Origin: Mucilaginibacter_A sp965201005
GTDB lineage: Bacteria > Bacteroidota > Bacteroidia > Sphingobacteriales > Sphingobacteriaceae
DNA length: 64,000 nt
Reading direction: 5' to 3'
Assembly (NCBI RefSeq): GCF_965201005.1
Contig: NZ_OZ241747.1
Span: forward strand, 1-64,000
Shown here: positions 8,247-15,974 of the stretch, one piece after another
Layout of the letters: every line of letters begins with the position of its first letter
How positions within the stretch are numbered: the first letter of the stretch is position 1
The notes under the pieces: model-generated
Seen by the model: the letters and a program-made list of their open reading frames with translations, nothing else
What the model was told of the DNA's origin: nothing
The model's database searches: none
Position numbers and translations under genes: made by a program

Positions 8247-8441
8247 TTAATTTCTTTTTGCCCTGAACAAGGTAACGAGCTCATTTATCAACAACGCCGA
8301 TAAAGCACCCATTACAAAAATGTACAGAAACTGAATGCTTCGTATGTTTTCGTTTCCGTCCAATCTTGAATAATTGACAACTGTTATCAGCAGTATTACA
8401 GCAATTACAACTTTTCTGGCAACGCCTGGTTTCTTTTGCAT
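8247..8441 (-). CDS. Small two-helix membrane protein, hypothetical
   Basis: 64 residues with a basic start (MQKKPGVARK), a first hydrophobic helix (VVIAVILLITVV), a polar loop, a second helix (FLYIFVMGALSALLINELV) and a basic end (FRAKRN). It would be an inner-membrane hairpin with both ends inside. I do not recognise a family. It stands alone on the minus strand. Real-gene status rests on its balanced membrane topology. Confidence 0.55.
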   Translation of the reverse strand: MQKKPGVARKVVIAVILLITVVNYSRLDGNENIRSIQFLYIFVMGALSALLINELVTLFRAKRN

Positions 8442-8587
8442 TTTTAATAAGGTTTAGGTTTGATTGGTGATATAAATTTAGGAAATTTAAACTAAAAGAA
8501 TAATTAGCTTGAAAGATTATTAAGAAGTTTTGTAGTTGCTACATTTCAATTGACAGTAGGTTAAGGGAAGGGCTTGACTTTAGAAAT

Positions 8588-8767
8588 ATGTCACAAACAA
8601 GAAAGCAATACGACCGTAAGTTTAAGGTGATAGCTGTTGAACTGAGCAAGGGGCGTTCGTATCTGAGCCTTCTTGCAAAAGAACTGTAGATCAGACCGGC
8701 ATTGTTATACCGCTGGCGCAAGGAACTGGAAACGAAGGCAGAAACAAGTTTTCCAGGTAATGGTAAT
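8588..8767 (+). pseudogene. IS3-family transposase OrfA fragment with internal stop
   Basis: From the ATG at 8588 the frame reads MSQTRKQYDRKFKVIAVELS and goes on to a helix-turn-helix region ending LLAKEL. A TAG stop follows, then IRPALLYRWRKELE in the same frame. That is the N-terminal HTH of IS3-type OrfA (usually KELGI...YRWRKE), with the Gly codon changed to a stop. Homology fades after about 60 codons, and no OrfB or terminal repeats remain. It is a dead insertion-sequence relic about 0.3 kb upstream of the GH3 gene. Confidence 0.75.
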
Positions 8768-8780
8768 GTAGTTACTACCA

Positions 8781-8995
8781 TTCAATATCTCAACAAATCC
8801 GTCTTCAAAAGAAATATGAATTACATCAAAATCAATTTACTCTAATAATGTACTACTAATCCTAAAGAAATTTCTTTTAATTAAGATGGTGTTCCAATAT
8901 TTAAACGCAATACTCCAAAACCTGACGAAGGCTTGAATTAAAAAAACTTTCTTTGCGGCGAGTTTTTATCGGTATAAAATACTGAGTTGGTATTG
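8781..8995. other. AT-rich gap, no gene seen
   Basis: This stretch follows the transposase relic. It holds only short scattered frames and a degenerate motif-like segment at 8971-8988 (GTTTTTATCGGTATAAAA without the AGCAT end). I see no gene in it. Confidence 0.5.
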
Positions 8996-9065
8996 ATGCT
9001 TCTTTTAGGGCATAAAAATTTGTGCGGCTATTGTCCTTATAAATTTTATGCCCTAAAAGAAGGAT
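8996..9065. repeat. Long inverted repeat built on the dispersed motif
   Basis: The left arm starts ATGCTTCTTTTAGGGCATAA (8996) and the right arm ends TTATGCCCTAAAAGAAGGAT (9065). The arms are about 25 bases long with one mismatch and one bulge, around a 19-base loop. The identity extends well beyond the usual core, so one half looks like a recent inverted copy. It ends 29 bases before the GH3 start codon. Confidence 0.85.
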
Positions 9066-9083
9066 AATCACTGCCTGATTTTA

Positions 9084-9091
9084 TACTTTTG
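9084..9091 (+). promoter_or_regulatory. -7 box immediately before the GH3 gene
   Basis: TACTTTTG fits TAnnTTTG but ends only three bases before the ATG at 9095. If used, the transcript would be leaderless or nearly so. Confidence 0.35.
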
Positions 9092-9094
9092 TTT

Positions 9095-10816
9095 ATGTCT
9101 TTTTTTTCCAAATCAAGTTGTTTAATTTGCTTGTGTCTTTTCTTGTCCGCAACAGTTTTCGCCCAGAAACCGATTGCCGCAAATCAATTATCTCAACAAA
9201 ACCATTGGGTGGATTCTGTTTTTAAAAAGCTGAACCGGCATGACCGCGTTGCACAGCTGCTGATGGTGCGCGCACATACCAACAAAGGCGTTGCTTATGA
9301 AGATTCGGTGGCACAGGTTATTCAAAATGAGCACATTGGCGGCCTGGTTTTTTTTCAGGGCGGCCCGGTCAGGCAGGCAACTTTAACTAATCGGTATCAA
9401 AAATTATCGCGCATTCCGCTGCTTGTTGCGATGGACGGCGAATGGGGTTTGGGGATGCGGCTGGATTCGACCATTTCTTTTCCTTATCAGATGACTTTAG
9501 GCGCGATCAAAGACAACAACCTCATTTATAAAATGGGCCAGTTTGTGGCGAAAGATTTCAAAAGAATGGGAATGCAGATGAACTTCGCGCCGGATATGGA
9601 TGTCAATAATAACCCAAATAATCCCGTAATCGGCTTCCGTTCTTTCGGCGATAGCAAAATAAATGTGGCCAAAAAAGGCATTGCGTATATGCAGGGTATG
9701 CAAAGCGAGGGCATTTTAACCACGGCCAAACATTTCCCCGGCCATGGCGATACCGATGTGGATTCGCACCAGGATTTGCCGCTGCTGCCTTTTACCAAAG
9801 AACGGCTGGACACACTGGAAATGTATCCGTTTGAAGAAGCCATCAAGGCCGGTATTACCGGGATTATGGTTGCCCACATGAACATTCCGGCACTGGATAC
9901 CACGGCGCATCTGCCTTCCACGCTTTCGCGGCCTATCGTTACCGGCGAACTGAAAGACCGTTTAGGCTTTAAAGGTTTAGTGGTTTCTGATGCGATGGAA
10001 ATGAAGGGCGTAACCAAGTATTTCCCAAATTCTGAAGCAGATGTGATGGCCCTGAATGCCGGCAACGATATTTTGGAACTAACGGAAAACTCGGTTCGGG
10101 CAGTTGCGGCGATCAAAAAAGCCATCCGTAAACGCGTCATCAATAAGCAGGAGTTTTTTGCCAAGGTAAAAAAAGTACTGGCTGCCAAATATTTGGCTGG
10201 CTTAAATCATCCCGCAGAAATCAATTTACAAAACCTCTATGCTGATCTGAATGCCGAACCGGCCAAGAAATTTAACCAGGATTTGTCCGATGCGGCCATT
10301 ACGCTGATAAAAGGCAATTCAGAAATTGCACGTTTAAACCCATTGCAAAAAACGGCTTTGCTGGCCATCGGCACCGATAAAATCACGCCGTTTCAAACCA
10401 ATTTGCAGCCCTGGTTTGCCAGCAACGACGTTTTTCTCGCCCCAAAAACAGCATCCGCAGCAGAACTGAACCTGCTTTTGAATCAGCTTAAAAACTATAC
10501 GCAAGTGATAGTTGGTGTTTTTGACACCCGCGCCCGGCCATACAATAAACTGGATTATAAAGCTGATCTGCAGAACTTTACCAACCAGGTTACGGCTTCT
10601 GCAAAAAGTATAACAACCGTTTTTGCGAATCCGTACACCATATCTGCCTTTAGCGGGATGGAGAAAAGTTATGCGCTGATTGCCGGTTATCAAAACAGCC
10701 CTGAAATGCAGCAATCGGCCGTAAAAGTAATTACCAAACAAATGAAACCGATCGGTACGCTGCCGGTAAACATCAACGCTAATTTTATTTTCGGGATGGG
10801 CATTGTATCGAGATAA
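9095..10816 (+). CDS. Glycoside hydrolase family 3, NagZ-like beta-N-acetylhexosaminidase
   Basis: Start is the ATG at 9095, giving a signal peptide that ends SATVFAQ, so the enzyme is exported. The 573-residue protein carries the GH3 substrate loop MDGEWGLGMR, the NagZ catalytic loop KHFPGHGDTDVDSH (residues 212-225), and the nucleophile Asp in VVSDAMEMKG. A GH3 C-terminal domain follows. NagZ-type enzymes remove N-acetylglucosamine from muropeptides, and a periplasmic role in wall recycling is likely. Many Bacteroidota homologues are fused to a beta-lactamase-like domain, which is absent here. Confidence 0.9.
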   Translation: MSFFSKSSCLICLCLFLSATVFAQKPIAANQLSQQNHWVDSVFKKLNRHDRVAQLLMVRAHTNKGVAYEDSVAQVIQNEHIGGLVFFQGGPVRQATLTNRYQKLSRIPLLVAMDGEWGLGMRLDSTISFPYQMTLGAIKDNNLIYKMGQFVAKDFKRMGMQMNFAPDMDVNNNPNNPVIGFRSFGDSKINVAKKGIAYMQGMQSEGILTTAKHFPGHGDTDVDSHQDLPLLPFTKERLDTLEMYPFEEAIKAGITGIMVAHMNIPALDTTAHLPSTLSRPIVTGELKDRLGFKGLVVSDAMEMKGVTKYFPNSEADVMALNAGNDILELTENSVRAVAAIKKAIRKRVINKQEFFAKVKKVLAAKYLAGLNHPAEINLQNLYADLNAEPAKKFNQDLSDAAITLIKGNSEIARLNPLQKTALLAIGTDKITPFQTNLQPWFASNDVFLAPKTASAAELNLLLNQLKNYTQVIVGVFDTRARPYNKLDYKADLQNFTNQVTASAKSITTVFANPYTISAFSGMEKSYALIAGYQNSPEMQQSAVKVITKQMKPIGTLPVNINANFIFGMGIVSR

Positions 10817-10883
10817 ACATAACGTCCTTCTTTTAAATACACAGTATTAGAATCTTCCATACAATTATTACGTAATTTGTTAC

Positions 10884-11675
10884 ATGCTGTTCCGATACTG
10901 CTTTTTTGGTCTGTTGCTATTATCTATACAAACAGGTTTTTGTCAGCAAAAAGAGGGTAATATCTACAATTTTAAAGCTGTACGCCTTTCACAAAATTTT
11001 TTATACGCTGCCAAAACCGGAGAAGAAACAAAACTTTTTTTGGATAGCCTGCAACATATTGATGAACATCAGCTAAACCTTCAGCTAAATGATGATGATA
11101 AAAAAACAGCTTTCTGGCTTAACTTGTATAATGCTTTCACACAGGTGATTTTGAAAAAAAATCCGGATCGATACAAAACCCGCAATGCTTTTTTTACCGC
11201 TAAAAATATTGAGGTTGCCGGGCAGCAATTAAGTTTGGATGAGATTGAACACGGGATTTTGCGCCACTCTAAAATAAAATGGAGCGAAGGCTATTTGGGC
11301 AAACCTTTTCCAGCTGCCTTTGAAAAAAAATTCAGGGTACATCAATTGGACTATCGTATTCATTTCGCTTTAAATTGTGGTGCAAAAAGTTGTCCGCCGA
11401 TTGCTTTTTATGATCCTGAAAAACTTGACAAGCAGCTGAATATTGCTACTAAAACATATTTGAAAGCTGAATGCGAATTTAATCAGGCTAAAAACAGTAT
11501 TAGTGTTCCTGCTTTAATGGGCTGGTTCCGCCATGATTTTGGTGGTAAAAAAGGCATGTTAAAAATTTTAAAACAGAACAAAATCATTCCTGAAGATAGT
11601 CATCCCGAAATTCATTTTAAACACTACGACTGGACTTTATTTTTAAATAATTATAAATCAGAAAACAATGGCTAA
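10884..11675 (+). CDS. DUF547 protein of the arsenosugar cluster
   Basis: 263 residues with an N-terminal signal (ends QTGFCQ). The DUF547 hallmarks are AFWLNLYNAFTQ, HFALNCGAKSCPPI and WFRHDFGGKKG. The conserved Cys, His and Asp suggest a cysteine-hydrolase-like or metal-binding fold, but biochemical function is unknown. It overlaps the next gene by eight bases (11668-11675), and DUF547 genes commonly travel with arsenosugar genes in this phylum. It is probably exported. Confidence 0.9.
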   Translation: MLFRYCFFGLLLLSIQTGFCQQKEGNIYNFKAVRLSQNFLYAAKTGEETKLFLDSLQHIDEHQLNLQLNDDDKKTAFWLNLYNAFTQVILKKNPDRYKTRNAFFTAKNIEVAGQQLSLDEIEHGILRHSKIKWSEGYLGKPFPAAFEKKFRVHQLDYRIHFALNCGAKSCPPIAFYDPEKLDKQLNIATKTYLKAECEFNQAKNSISVPALMGWFRHDFGGKKGMLKILKQNKIIPEDSHPEIHFKHYDWTLFLNNYKSENNG

Positions 11676-12003
11676 TCATTATTACAACGCAGAAGATTTG
11701 GCAAAATTTGGCAACATCGGCGAATATCAAAAGGAAATGGCCGATAAGTTTTTTGCTTATTACGGAGAGGTTTTTAAAGACGGTGAACTGACCGCAAAAG
11801 AGAAATCCCTGATCGCGCTGGCGGTTTCCCACGCGGTGCAATGCCCGTATTGTATTGATGCGTACAGCAGCGATGCGTACGAAAAAGGCTATAGTGAAGC
11901 GCAAATGATGGAAGCGGTGCACGTGGCTTCGGCCATTAAAGGTGGGGCGGTTTTGGTGCATGGCGTACAGATGATGAACAAGATCAAAGAAATTTCGATG
12001 TAA
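11668..12003 (+). CDS. Arsenosugar biosynthesis-associated peroxidase-like protein (AhpD/CMD family)
   Basis: 111 residues with the AhpD-like redox motif CPYCIDAYSSDA, which gives a CxxC pair and nearby acidic residues. The helical carboxymuconolactone-decarboxylase fold is suggested by the flanking helices. The family form found beside ArsS is known as the arsenosugar-associated peroxidase-like protein. It probably supplies or removes oxidising equivalents around methylated arsenicals, which is inference from context. It overlaps the DUF547 gene and precedes arsS. Confidence 0.9.
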   Translation: MANHYYNAEDLAKFGNIGEYQKEMADKFFAYYGEVFKDGELTAKEKSLIALAVSHAVQCPYCIDAYSSDAYEKGYSEAQMMEAVHVASAIKGGAVLVHGVQMMNKIKEISM

Positions 12004-12016
12004 GCTTTGGCTTGAA

Positions 12017-12040
12017 ATGCTTCTTTTATCGACCTAAAAT
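12017..12040 (-). repeat. Dispersed motif copy, GA type
   Basis: ATGCTTCTTTTA, a six-base spacer, then TAAAAT. It sits in the 63-base gap between the AhpD-like gene and arsS. Confidence 0.85.
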
Positions 12041-12066
12041 CAGCAAACCAATTATCGGTTTAGTTC

Positions 12067-13113
12067 ATGAAATCACTCAAAGTATTACAAAATCCTTTAG
12101 CCCAAAGCGAAAACCAGCTGGCCATTCTGGAAAACCAGCGGGAGCACAAACATGCGCCTTTTAAAGATAAGGTAGCAGCTTTGGGCATGTTCCCGTTGCA
12201 GGCAAGCGGGGTTGATATTTTCCAGATCAACGTGGGCAAAATGTGCAACCAGGTTTGCAAACACTGCCATGTAGATGCCGGGCCGGACCGAAAAGAGATC
12301 ATGACGCGCCAGATGATGCAGCTTTGTTTGGATGTGCTGGCCGTTTCTACCATCAAAACCGTTGACCTGACCGGCGGTGCGCCCGAAATGAACCCTGATT
12401 TTCGCTGGTTTGTAACCGAAATCAAAAAACAAGGCAAACATATCATCGTCCGCTGTAACCTGACGATCATTTTGGCTAATAAACGATACCATGATCTGCC
12501 GGAATTTTTCAAAGCAAACCAGATAGAAGTGGTTTCTTCTCTGCCCAGCTTCACCCAAGACCGTACCGACCGGCAGCGTGGAGACGGTGTTTTTGAAGAT
12601 TCTATCAAAGCCCTGCAAATGTTAAATGCGATTGGTTACGGCCGGGCAGGAACAGGCTTGATCATCAACTTAGTTTACAACCCGGCCGGGGCTTTCCTTC
12701 CGCCATCACAACAAGCACTGGAAATTGAGTTCAAAACGGAACTGGCCAATAAGTTCGGTATCGTGTTCAACAACCTTTTCGCCATCACCAACATGCCGAT
12801 CAGCCGGTATCTGGATTATCTGCTATCCACCGGAAATTATGATAAATACATGGAGAAACTGATTGCCGCTTTTAACCCGGCAGCGGTAAAAAATGTGATG
12901 TGCCGGAACACCATTTCAGTAAGTTGGGACGGGTTTTTGTATGATTGTGATTTTAATCAGATGCTGGATTTGAAGGTAACGCCAGGACATTCGCAGCATC
13001 TTTCTTCTTTTGATCTGGATGCATTGAATAATCGTAATATCATCCTGAAACAACACTGTTATGGCTGCACGGCTGGTGCCGGATCAAGTTGCGGCGGCGC
13101 GGTTGCCGAATAA
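12067..13113 (+). CDS. arsS: Arsenosugar biosynthesis radical SAM protein ArsS
   Basis: The radical SAM cluster motif CxxxCxxC is C60, C64, C67 in GKMCNQVCKHCHVDAGP. The SAM-binding stretch TGGAPEMN and the distinctive C-terminus CYGCTAGAGSSCGG complete the ArsS pattern in 348 residues. ArsS uses a [4Fe-4S] cluster to attach a deoxyadenosyl group to dimethylated arsenic, the step that commits it to arsenosugars. It normally needs ArsM to supply the methylated substrate. Here arsM is only a remnant nearby. Confidence 0.95.
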   Translation: MKSLKVLQNPLAQSENQLAILENQREHKHAPFKDKVAALGMFPLQASGVDIFQINVGKMCNQVCKHCHVDAGPDRKEIMTRQMMQLCLDVLAVSTIKTVDLTGGAPEMNPDFRWFVTEIKKQGKHIIVRCNLTIILANKRYHDLPEFFKANQIEVVSSLPSFTQDRTDRQRGDGVFEDSIKALQMLNAIGYGRAGTGLIINLVYNPAGAFLPPSQQALEIEFKTELANKFGIVFNNLFAITNMPISRYLDYLLSTGNYDKYMEKLIAAFNPAAVKNVMCRNTISVSWDGFLYDCDFNQMLDLKVTPGHSQHLSSFDLDALNNRNIILKQHCYGCTAGAGSSCGGAVAE

Positions 13114-13116
13114 ATC

Positions 13117-13728
13117 ATGGATAAAAACAGTATGCTTACAACAGCACTGATCGTTTTTGTGCGGCACCCGGAGCCGGGCAAAGTAAAAACCCGCCTGGCC
13201 AAAGTGATCGGAGATGAAAAAGCACTGACCGTTTATAAAAAACTGCTTAACCATACGCAGCAAATTACATCTCCTTTAAGTTGCAGAAAGTTTGTTTATT
13301 ATGCGGAGGATGTGATCGAACATGACCTTTGGAGCAGCCCGGGATTCACCAAAAGAAAGCAATCCGGCAATGATTTAGGTGAACGAATGGCCAATGCTTT
13401 TAAAGAATTGTTCGATCAGGGATTTAAAAAAGTCTTAATTATCGGCAGTGATTGTTATCAGCTTCAAACTGAAATTATACAGGAAGCCATCAATTTTTTA
13501 TCGATAAAAGAAGTAGTGACCGGACCAACATTTGATGGCGGCTACTATCTGTTGGGAACAGATCACTTTGTGCCAGAGTTGTTTGCTGATAAAAACTGGA
13601 GCACCGATCAGGTAATTAAACAAACTTTGGGCGATATAGAAAGATTAAATTTATCCTATTGTTTATTGAGAAAATTACACGATGTGGATGAAGTCGCAGA
13701 TTTGGAAGTAAACCAGATATTTATTTAA
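13117..13728 (+). CDS. TIGR04282-type arsenosugar biosynthesis glycosyltransferase
   Basis: 203 residues with the nucleotidyl/glycosyltransferase start FVRHPEPGKVKTRLAK, then IIGSDCYQL and GPTFDGGYYLLG. This is the pattern of the short GT-A proteins (CofC-like) catalogued with arsenosugar clusters. It begins three bases after arsS and is surely in the same transcript. A second ATG five codons in (13132) is also possible as start. It is thought to act on the sugar part of the product. Confidence 0.9.
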   Translation: MDKNSMLTTALIVFVRHPEPGKVKTRLAKVIGDEKALTVYKKLLNHTQQITSPLSCRKFVYYAEDVIEHDLWSSPGFTKRKQSGNDLGERMANAFKELFDQGFKKVLIIGSDCYQLQTEIIQEAINFLSIKEVVTGPTFDGGYYLLGTDHFVPELFADKNWSTDQVIKQTLGDIERLNLSYCLLRKLHDVDEVADLEVNQIFI

Positions 13729-14417
13729 TAAGCGTTTAACAACTGCTTGTATTTGCTGACCATATCCTGTTGAGAAGCACCTTTTTGGTACATCCGCACA
13801 ATTGTATAATTTGCTTTTTGAACCTTCAGCCAGCCATTGGTATCGTACTTTCGGGCAGAAATAAGCACTGGTTTCAGGATGATCTTGTACTTGCCTTTTT
13901 TGCGCGCGCGGGCACTAAACTCAAACTCTTCCATAATTTTCATTTCGTCATCAAATCCGCCGGTTGCCGCAAAAAGTTTTTGGGTGATAAATAAAGTCTG
14001 ATCGCCGCCCATACCGGCAAAAGTATCGATCCTGCTCAACAACGCATTAATTTTAAGGAGCCAGCTTTTGCTATCGTACCTGGATAAATAACGGCCCATC
14101 TGGTAGCCTTGCTGTACAGCTTTAATCAGATCTGCCAGATATGATTTTGGGGGAATGGTATCCGCATGAACGAAATAAAATAAATCCCCTGTGGCTAAGG
14201 AAGCACCGAAATTCATTTGGCTTGCCCGTCCTTTTTCCGGCGATTTTACCACTTTTGCACCAAAATTTTGAGCGATCACAACCGTTTCATCTGCACTGCC
14301 CCCATCCGAAACAATAATCTCAGCAAGGTTTTCATCCGCATTTTCCTTTAAATAATGCACAAGCCTGCCGATATTTTCAGCTTCATTAAAAGTAGGGATG
14401 ATGATACTGACAGTCAT
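13725..14417 (-). CDS. TIGR04283-type arsenosugar biosynthesis glycosyltransferase (GT2)
   Basis: 230-residue family 2 glycosyltransferase. It shows the opening SIIIPTFNEAENIGRLV, the SDGGSADET nucleotide site, the DXD-like FVHADTIPP, and a GGFDDE acceptor motif. The family is the usual second glycosyltransferase of Bacteroidota arsenosugar clusters. It converges on the TIGR04282 gene with a four-base overlap of the 3' ends, so the cluster is split across both strands. Confidence 0.9.
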   Translation of the reverse strand: MTVSIIIPTFNEAENIGRLVHYLKENADENLAEIIVSDGGSADETVVIAQNFGAKVVKSPEKGRASQMNFGASLATGDLFYFVHADTIPPKSYLADLIKAVQQGYQMGRYLSRYDSKSWLLKINALLSRIDTFAGMGGDQTLFITQKLFAATGGFDDEMKIMEEFEFSARARKKGKYKIILKPVLISARKYDTNGWLKVQKANYTIVRMYQKGASQQDMVSKYKQLLNAY

Positions 14418-14445
14418 ATTTGTGTTGACCGGATTACAAAAATTG

Positions 14446-14470
14446 AAAATTTAAGGCATAAAAGAAGCAT
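14446..14470 (+). repeat. Dispersed motif copy, GA type
   Basis: Tract AAAATTTA, spacer, then TAAAAGAAGCAT. It lies between the GT2 gene and the SDR gene. Confidence 0.85.
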
Positions 14471-14498
14471 GGGCATTTCCTGATAAACTTAGCAAGCT

Positions 14499-15500
14499 TT
14501 ATTGCTTATGGCTTTCCAATCCGTTTAGCCAGCTGATTGTTTCTTTTATCCCTTCGGCCAGCGGCGTAATGGTATAACCTAATTCTGATTGGGCTTTTGC
14601 AGAATTTACAATCCAGTTTTTGTTGTATTTTCTAACAAAAGATGGCGTAATCAGTGGCTGTTTCCCAAACATTTTGGCCATAAGCAATTGCATGTGCGCA
14701 AGCAAAAGCATCAATGGCAACGGAAAACGATAAAGTTTTCTTTTTACACCGGTTAACTGATTTACCAGGCTAAAAAAAGCATTGTAGCTCGCGTTTATGC
14801 CGCCAAGCAAATATCTTTCTCCGGGTTTGGCCTTTTCCATCGCCATAATCATTCCGTTCACTACATCATCAATATAAACATAATTGCCTATGCTGTATCC
14901 ATCACCCGGCTTTATTTTCCAGTTTCCATGGATATACATTTGGAGCAGCCGGGTGAAGCCGTTACTCTCTGTCAGCAAGCCGGGGCCATAAACGCGGCTT
15001 GGGTTGACGATAATTCCGCGGATACCTTTTTTAACATATTTTTTTATCAAGGTTTCAGCTGCTGCTTTACTGTTTTCGTACAAGGTTTCCAGTTTTGGGT
15101 TGAGATTGGTGAGTTCTGCAACCGGTTGCCCGTCTTTTGAATCACCCACAACGCCAGCGGTAGAAGTAAACAATACTTCTTTTACCTGCCATTTTTGGCA
15201 GGCGTTCAATATATTTTGTAATCCCGTTACATTGATTTGATGAAAAGTATCCGGATTTTTATGCCAAACCGAAGCAAGGGCCGCTAAATGATAAACCTGG
15301 TTGCATCCTTTTAAAGCATTATCGATGCTTGAATTATCCAGAATATCGCCTTTAAAAATAGTAATTTGAGGATGATTGAGCAGTTTTTTTGCTTTTACGG
15401 GATTTCTGACTAAAATAACTACCTGGTTGCCGGACGCAGCTAATTTTAACGCCAGCTTTTGCCCGATATAGCCGGTTGCCCCGGTTATCAATATTTTCAT
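14499..15500 (-). CDS. NAD(P)-dependent epimerase/dehydratase (extended SDR)
   Basis: Start set at the ATG at 15500, which gives MKILITGATGYIGQKLALKL with the nucleotide-binding GxxGxxG. The catalytic YxxxK is in LYENSKAAAE. At 333 residues it is an atypical-to-extended SDR close to dihydroflavonol-4-reductase/HpnA-like enzymes. It lies 19 bases downstream of the arsM remnant and upstream of the GT2 gene on the same strand. It probably worked in the same pathway or on its sugar, though SDRs are promiscuous in context. Confidence 0.85.
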   Translation of the reverse strand: MKILITGATGYIGQKLALKLAASGNQVVILVRNPVKAKKLLNHPQITIFKGDILDNSSIDNALKGCNQVYHLAALASVWHKNPDTFHQINVTGLQNILNACQKWQVKEVLFTSTAGVVGDSKDGQPVAELTNLNPKLETLYENSKAAAETLIKKYVKKGIRGIIVNPSRVYGPGLLTESNGFTRLLQMYIHGNWKIKPGDGYSIGNYVYIDDVVNGMIMAMEKAKPGERYLLGGINASYNAFFSLVNQLTGVKRKLYRFPLPLMLLLAHMQLLMAKMFGKQPLITPSFVRKYNKNWIVNSAKAQSELGYTITPLAEGIKETISWLNGLESHKQ

Positions 15501-15519
15501 GCGCAAAAATTTATATTGA

Positions 15520-15691
15520 TCAACAACAACCTCCGCCATCATAAAAAAAAAGTAGGACAAGATCTAAAAATATCATCCCGGTTTAAAGCCGCAGGACTAT
15601 TCATGGGCGTGGTGGTGCAGCAAAGCCCAACATCCGGTTTTAAAGCGGCAGTACGGTAAATATCTTCTGTTGTTTGTAGGTAAGTGTCCAT
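15520..15691 (-). pseudogene. arsM: Internally deleted arsM (arsenite methyltransferase) remnant
   Basis: The minus frame from the ATG at 15691 reads MDTYLQTTEDIYRTAALKPD, then VGLCCTTTP. To my knowledge this is the N-terminus of the ArsM group that accompanies ArsS, including its CC motif. The similarity then breaks off and the frame stops at once. In another frame the region ends YDGGGCC followed by TGA, resembling the vicinal-Cys end of ArsM. About 30 N-terminal codons and a few C-terminal ones remain of some 350, with no SAM domain. A 23-base imperfect direct repeat (15574-15596 and 15631-15653) flanks the breakpoint. Confidence 0.7.
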
Positions 15692-15914
15692 TAAATAAAT
15701 TTGTGTAATATACAATAAGTGGTAATAGCAAACTGTGTGTTTAAATAATTCAGCCAGTCGGTTTAGGTTTGATCAAAGCTTGTTGCCATGCTTCTTTTAT
15801 CACCTGAAAACTGATGGTTCTATATCGGTTTACCAGATCAACGCATAACTATAACGAACTGTTGATAAATTATTTTTTCAAATAATTTCCCTCTGTTTCA
15901 GCCTAAAACCGCGG
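15692..15914. other. Intergenic gap before pdhB
   Basis: No gene is seen. It contains one dispersed motif at 15788 and leads into the pdhB promoter. Some of it may be the former arsM promoter region, reading left. Confidence 0.5.
15788..15810 (-). repeat. Dispersed motif copy, GA type
   Basis: ATGCTTCTTTTA followed by TCACCTGAAAA. It lies between the arsM remnant and the pdhB promoter. Confidence 0.8.
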
Positions 15915-15944
15915 TTGTAAATCAGGTTTTACTGTTTATATTTG
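15915..15944 (+). promoter_or_regulatory. Bacteroidota housekeeping promoter of pdhB
   Basis: TTG at 15915-15917 and TATATTTG at 15937-15944 are separated by 19 bases, which matches the -33/-7 consensus (TTG, TAnnTTTG). The expected start is near 15951, giving a leader of about 24 bases. Confidence 0.75.
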
Positions 15945-15974
15945 CGATCGGAAAAATACTTGATTTTATTTAGG

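Noticed and set aside
8521..8785. GTAGTTGCTACATTTCAAT and GTAGTTACTACCATTCAAT flanking the IS3 relic as possible terminal or target repeats
   Set aside because: About 15 of 19 match, in an AT-rich stretch; no matching inverted ends or transposase remainder support an element boundary.
10827..10850. Motif-like CCTTCTTTTAAATACACAGTAT after the GH3 gene
   Set aside because: Both halves are incomplete; may be a decayed pair but cannot be separated from chance in AT-rich DNA.
15459..15659. Plus-strand frame of 66 codons over the arsM remnant
   Set aside because: It is the complement of the SDR start and the arsM relic; its composition is not protein-like.
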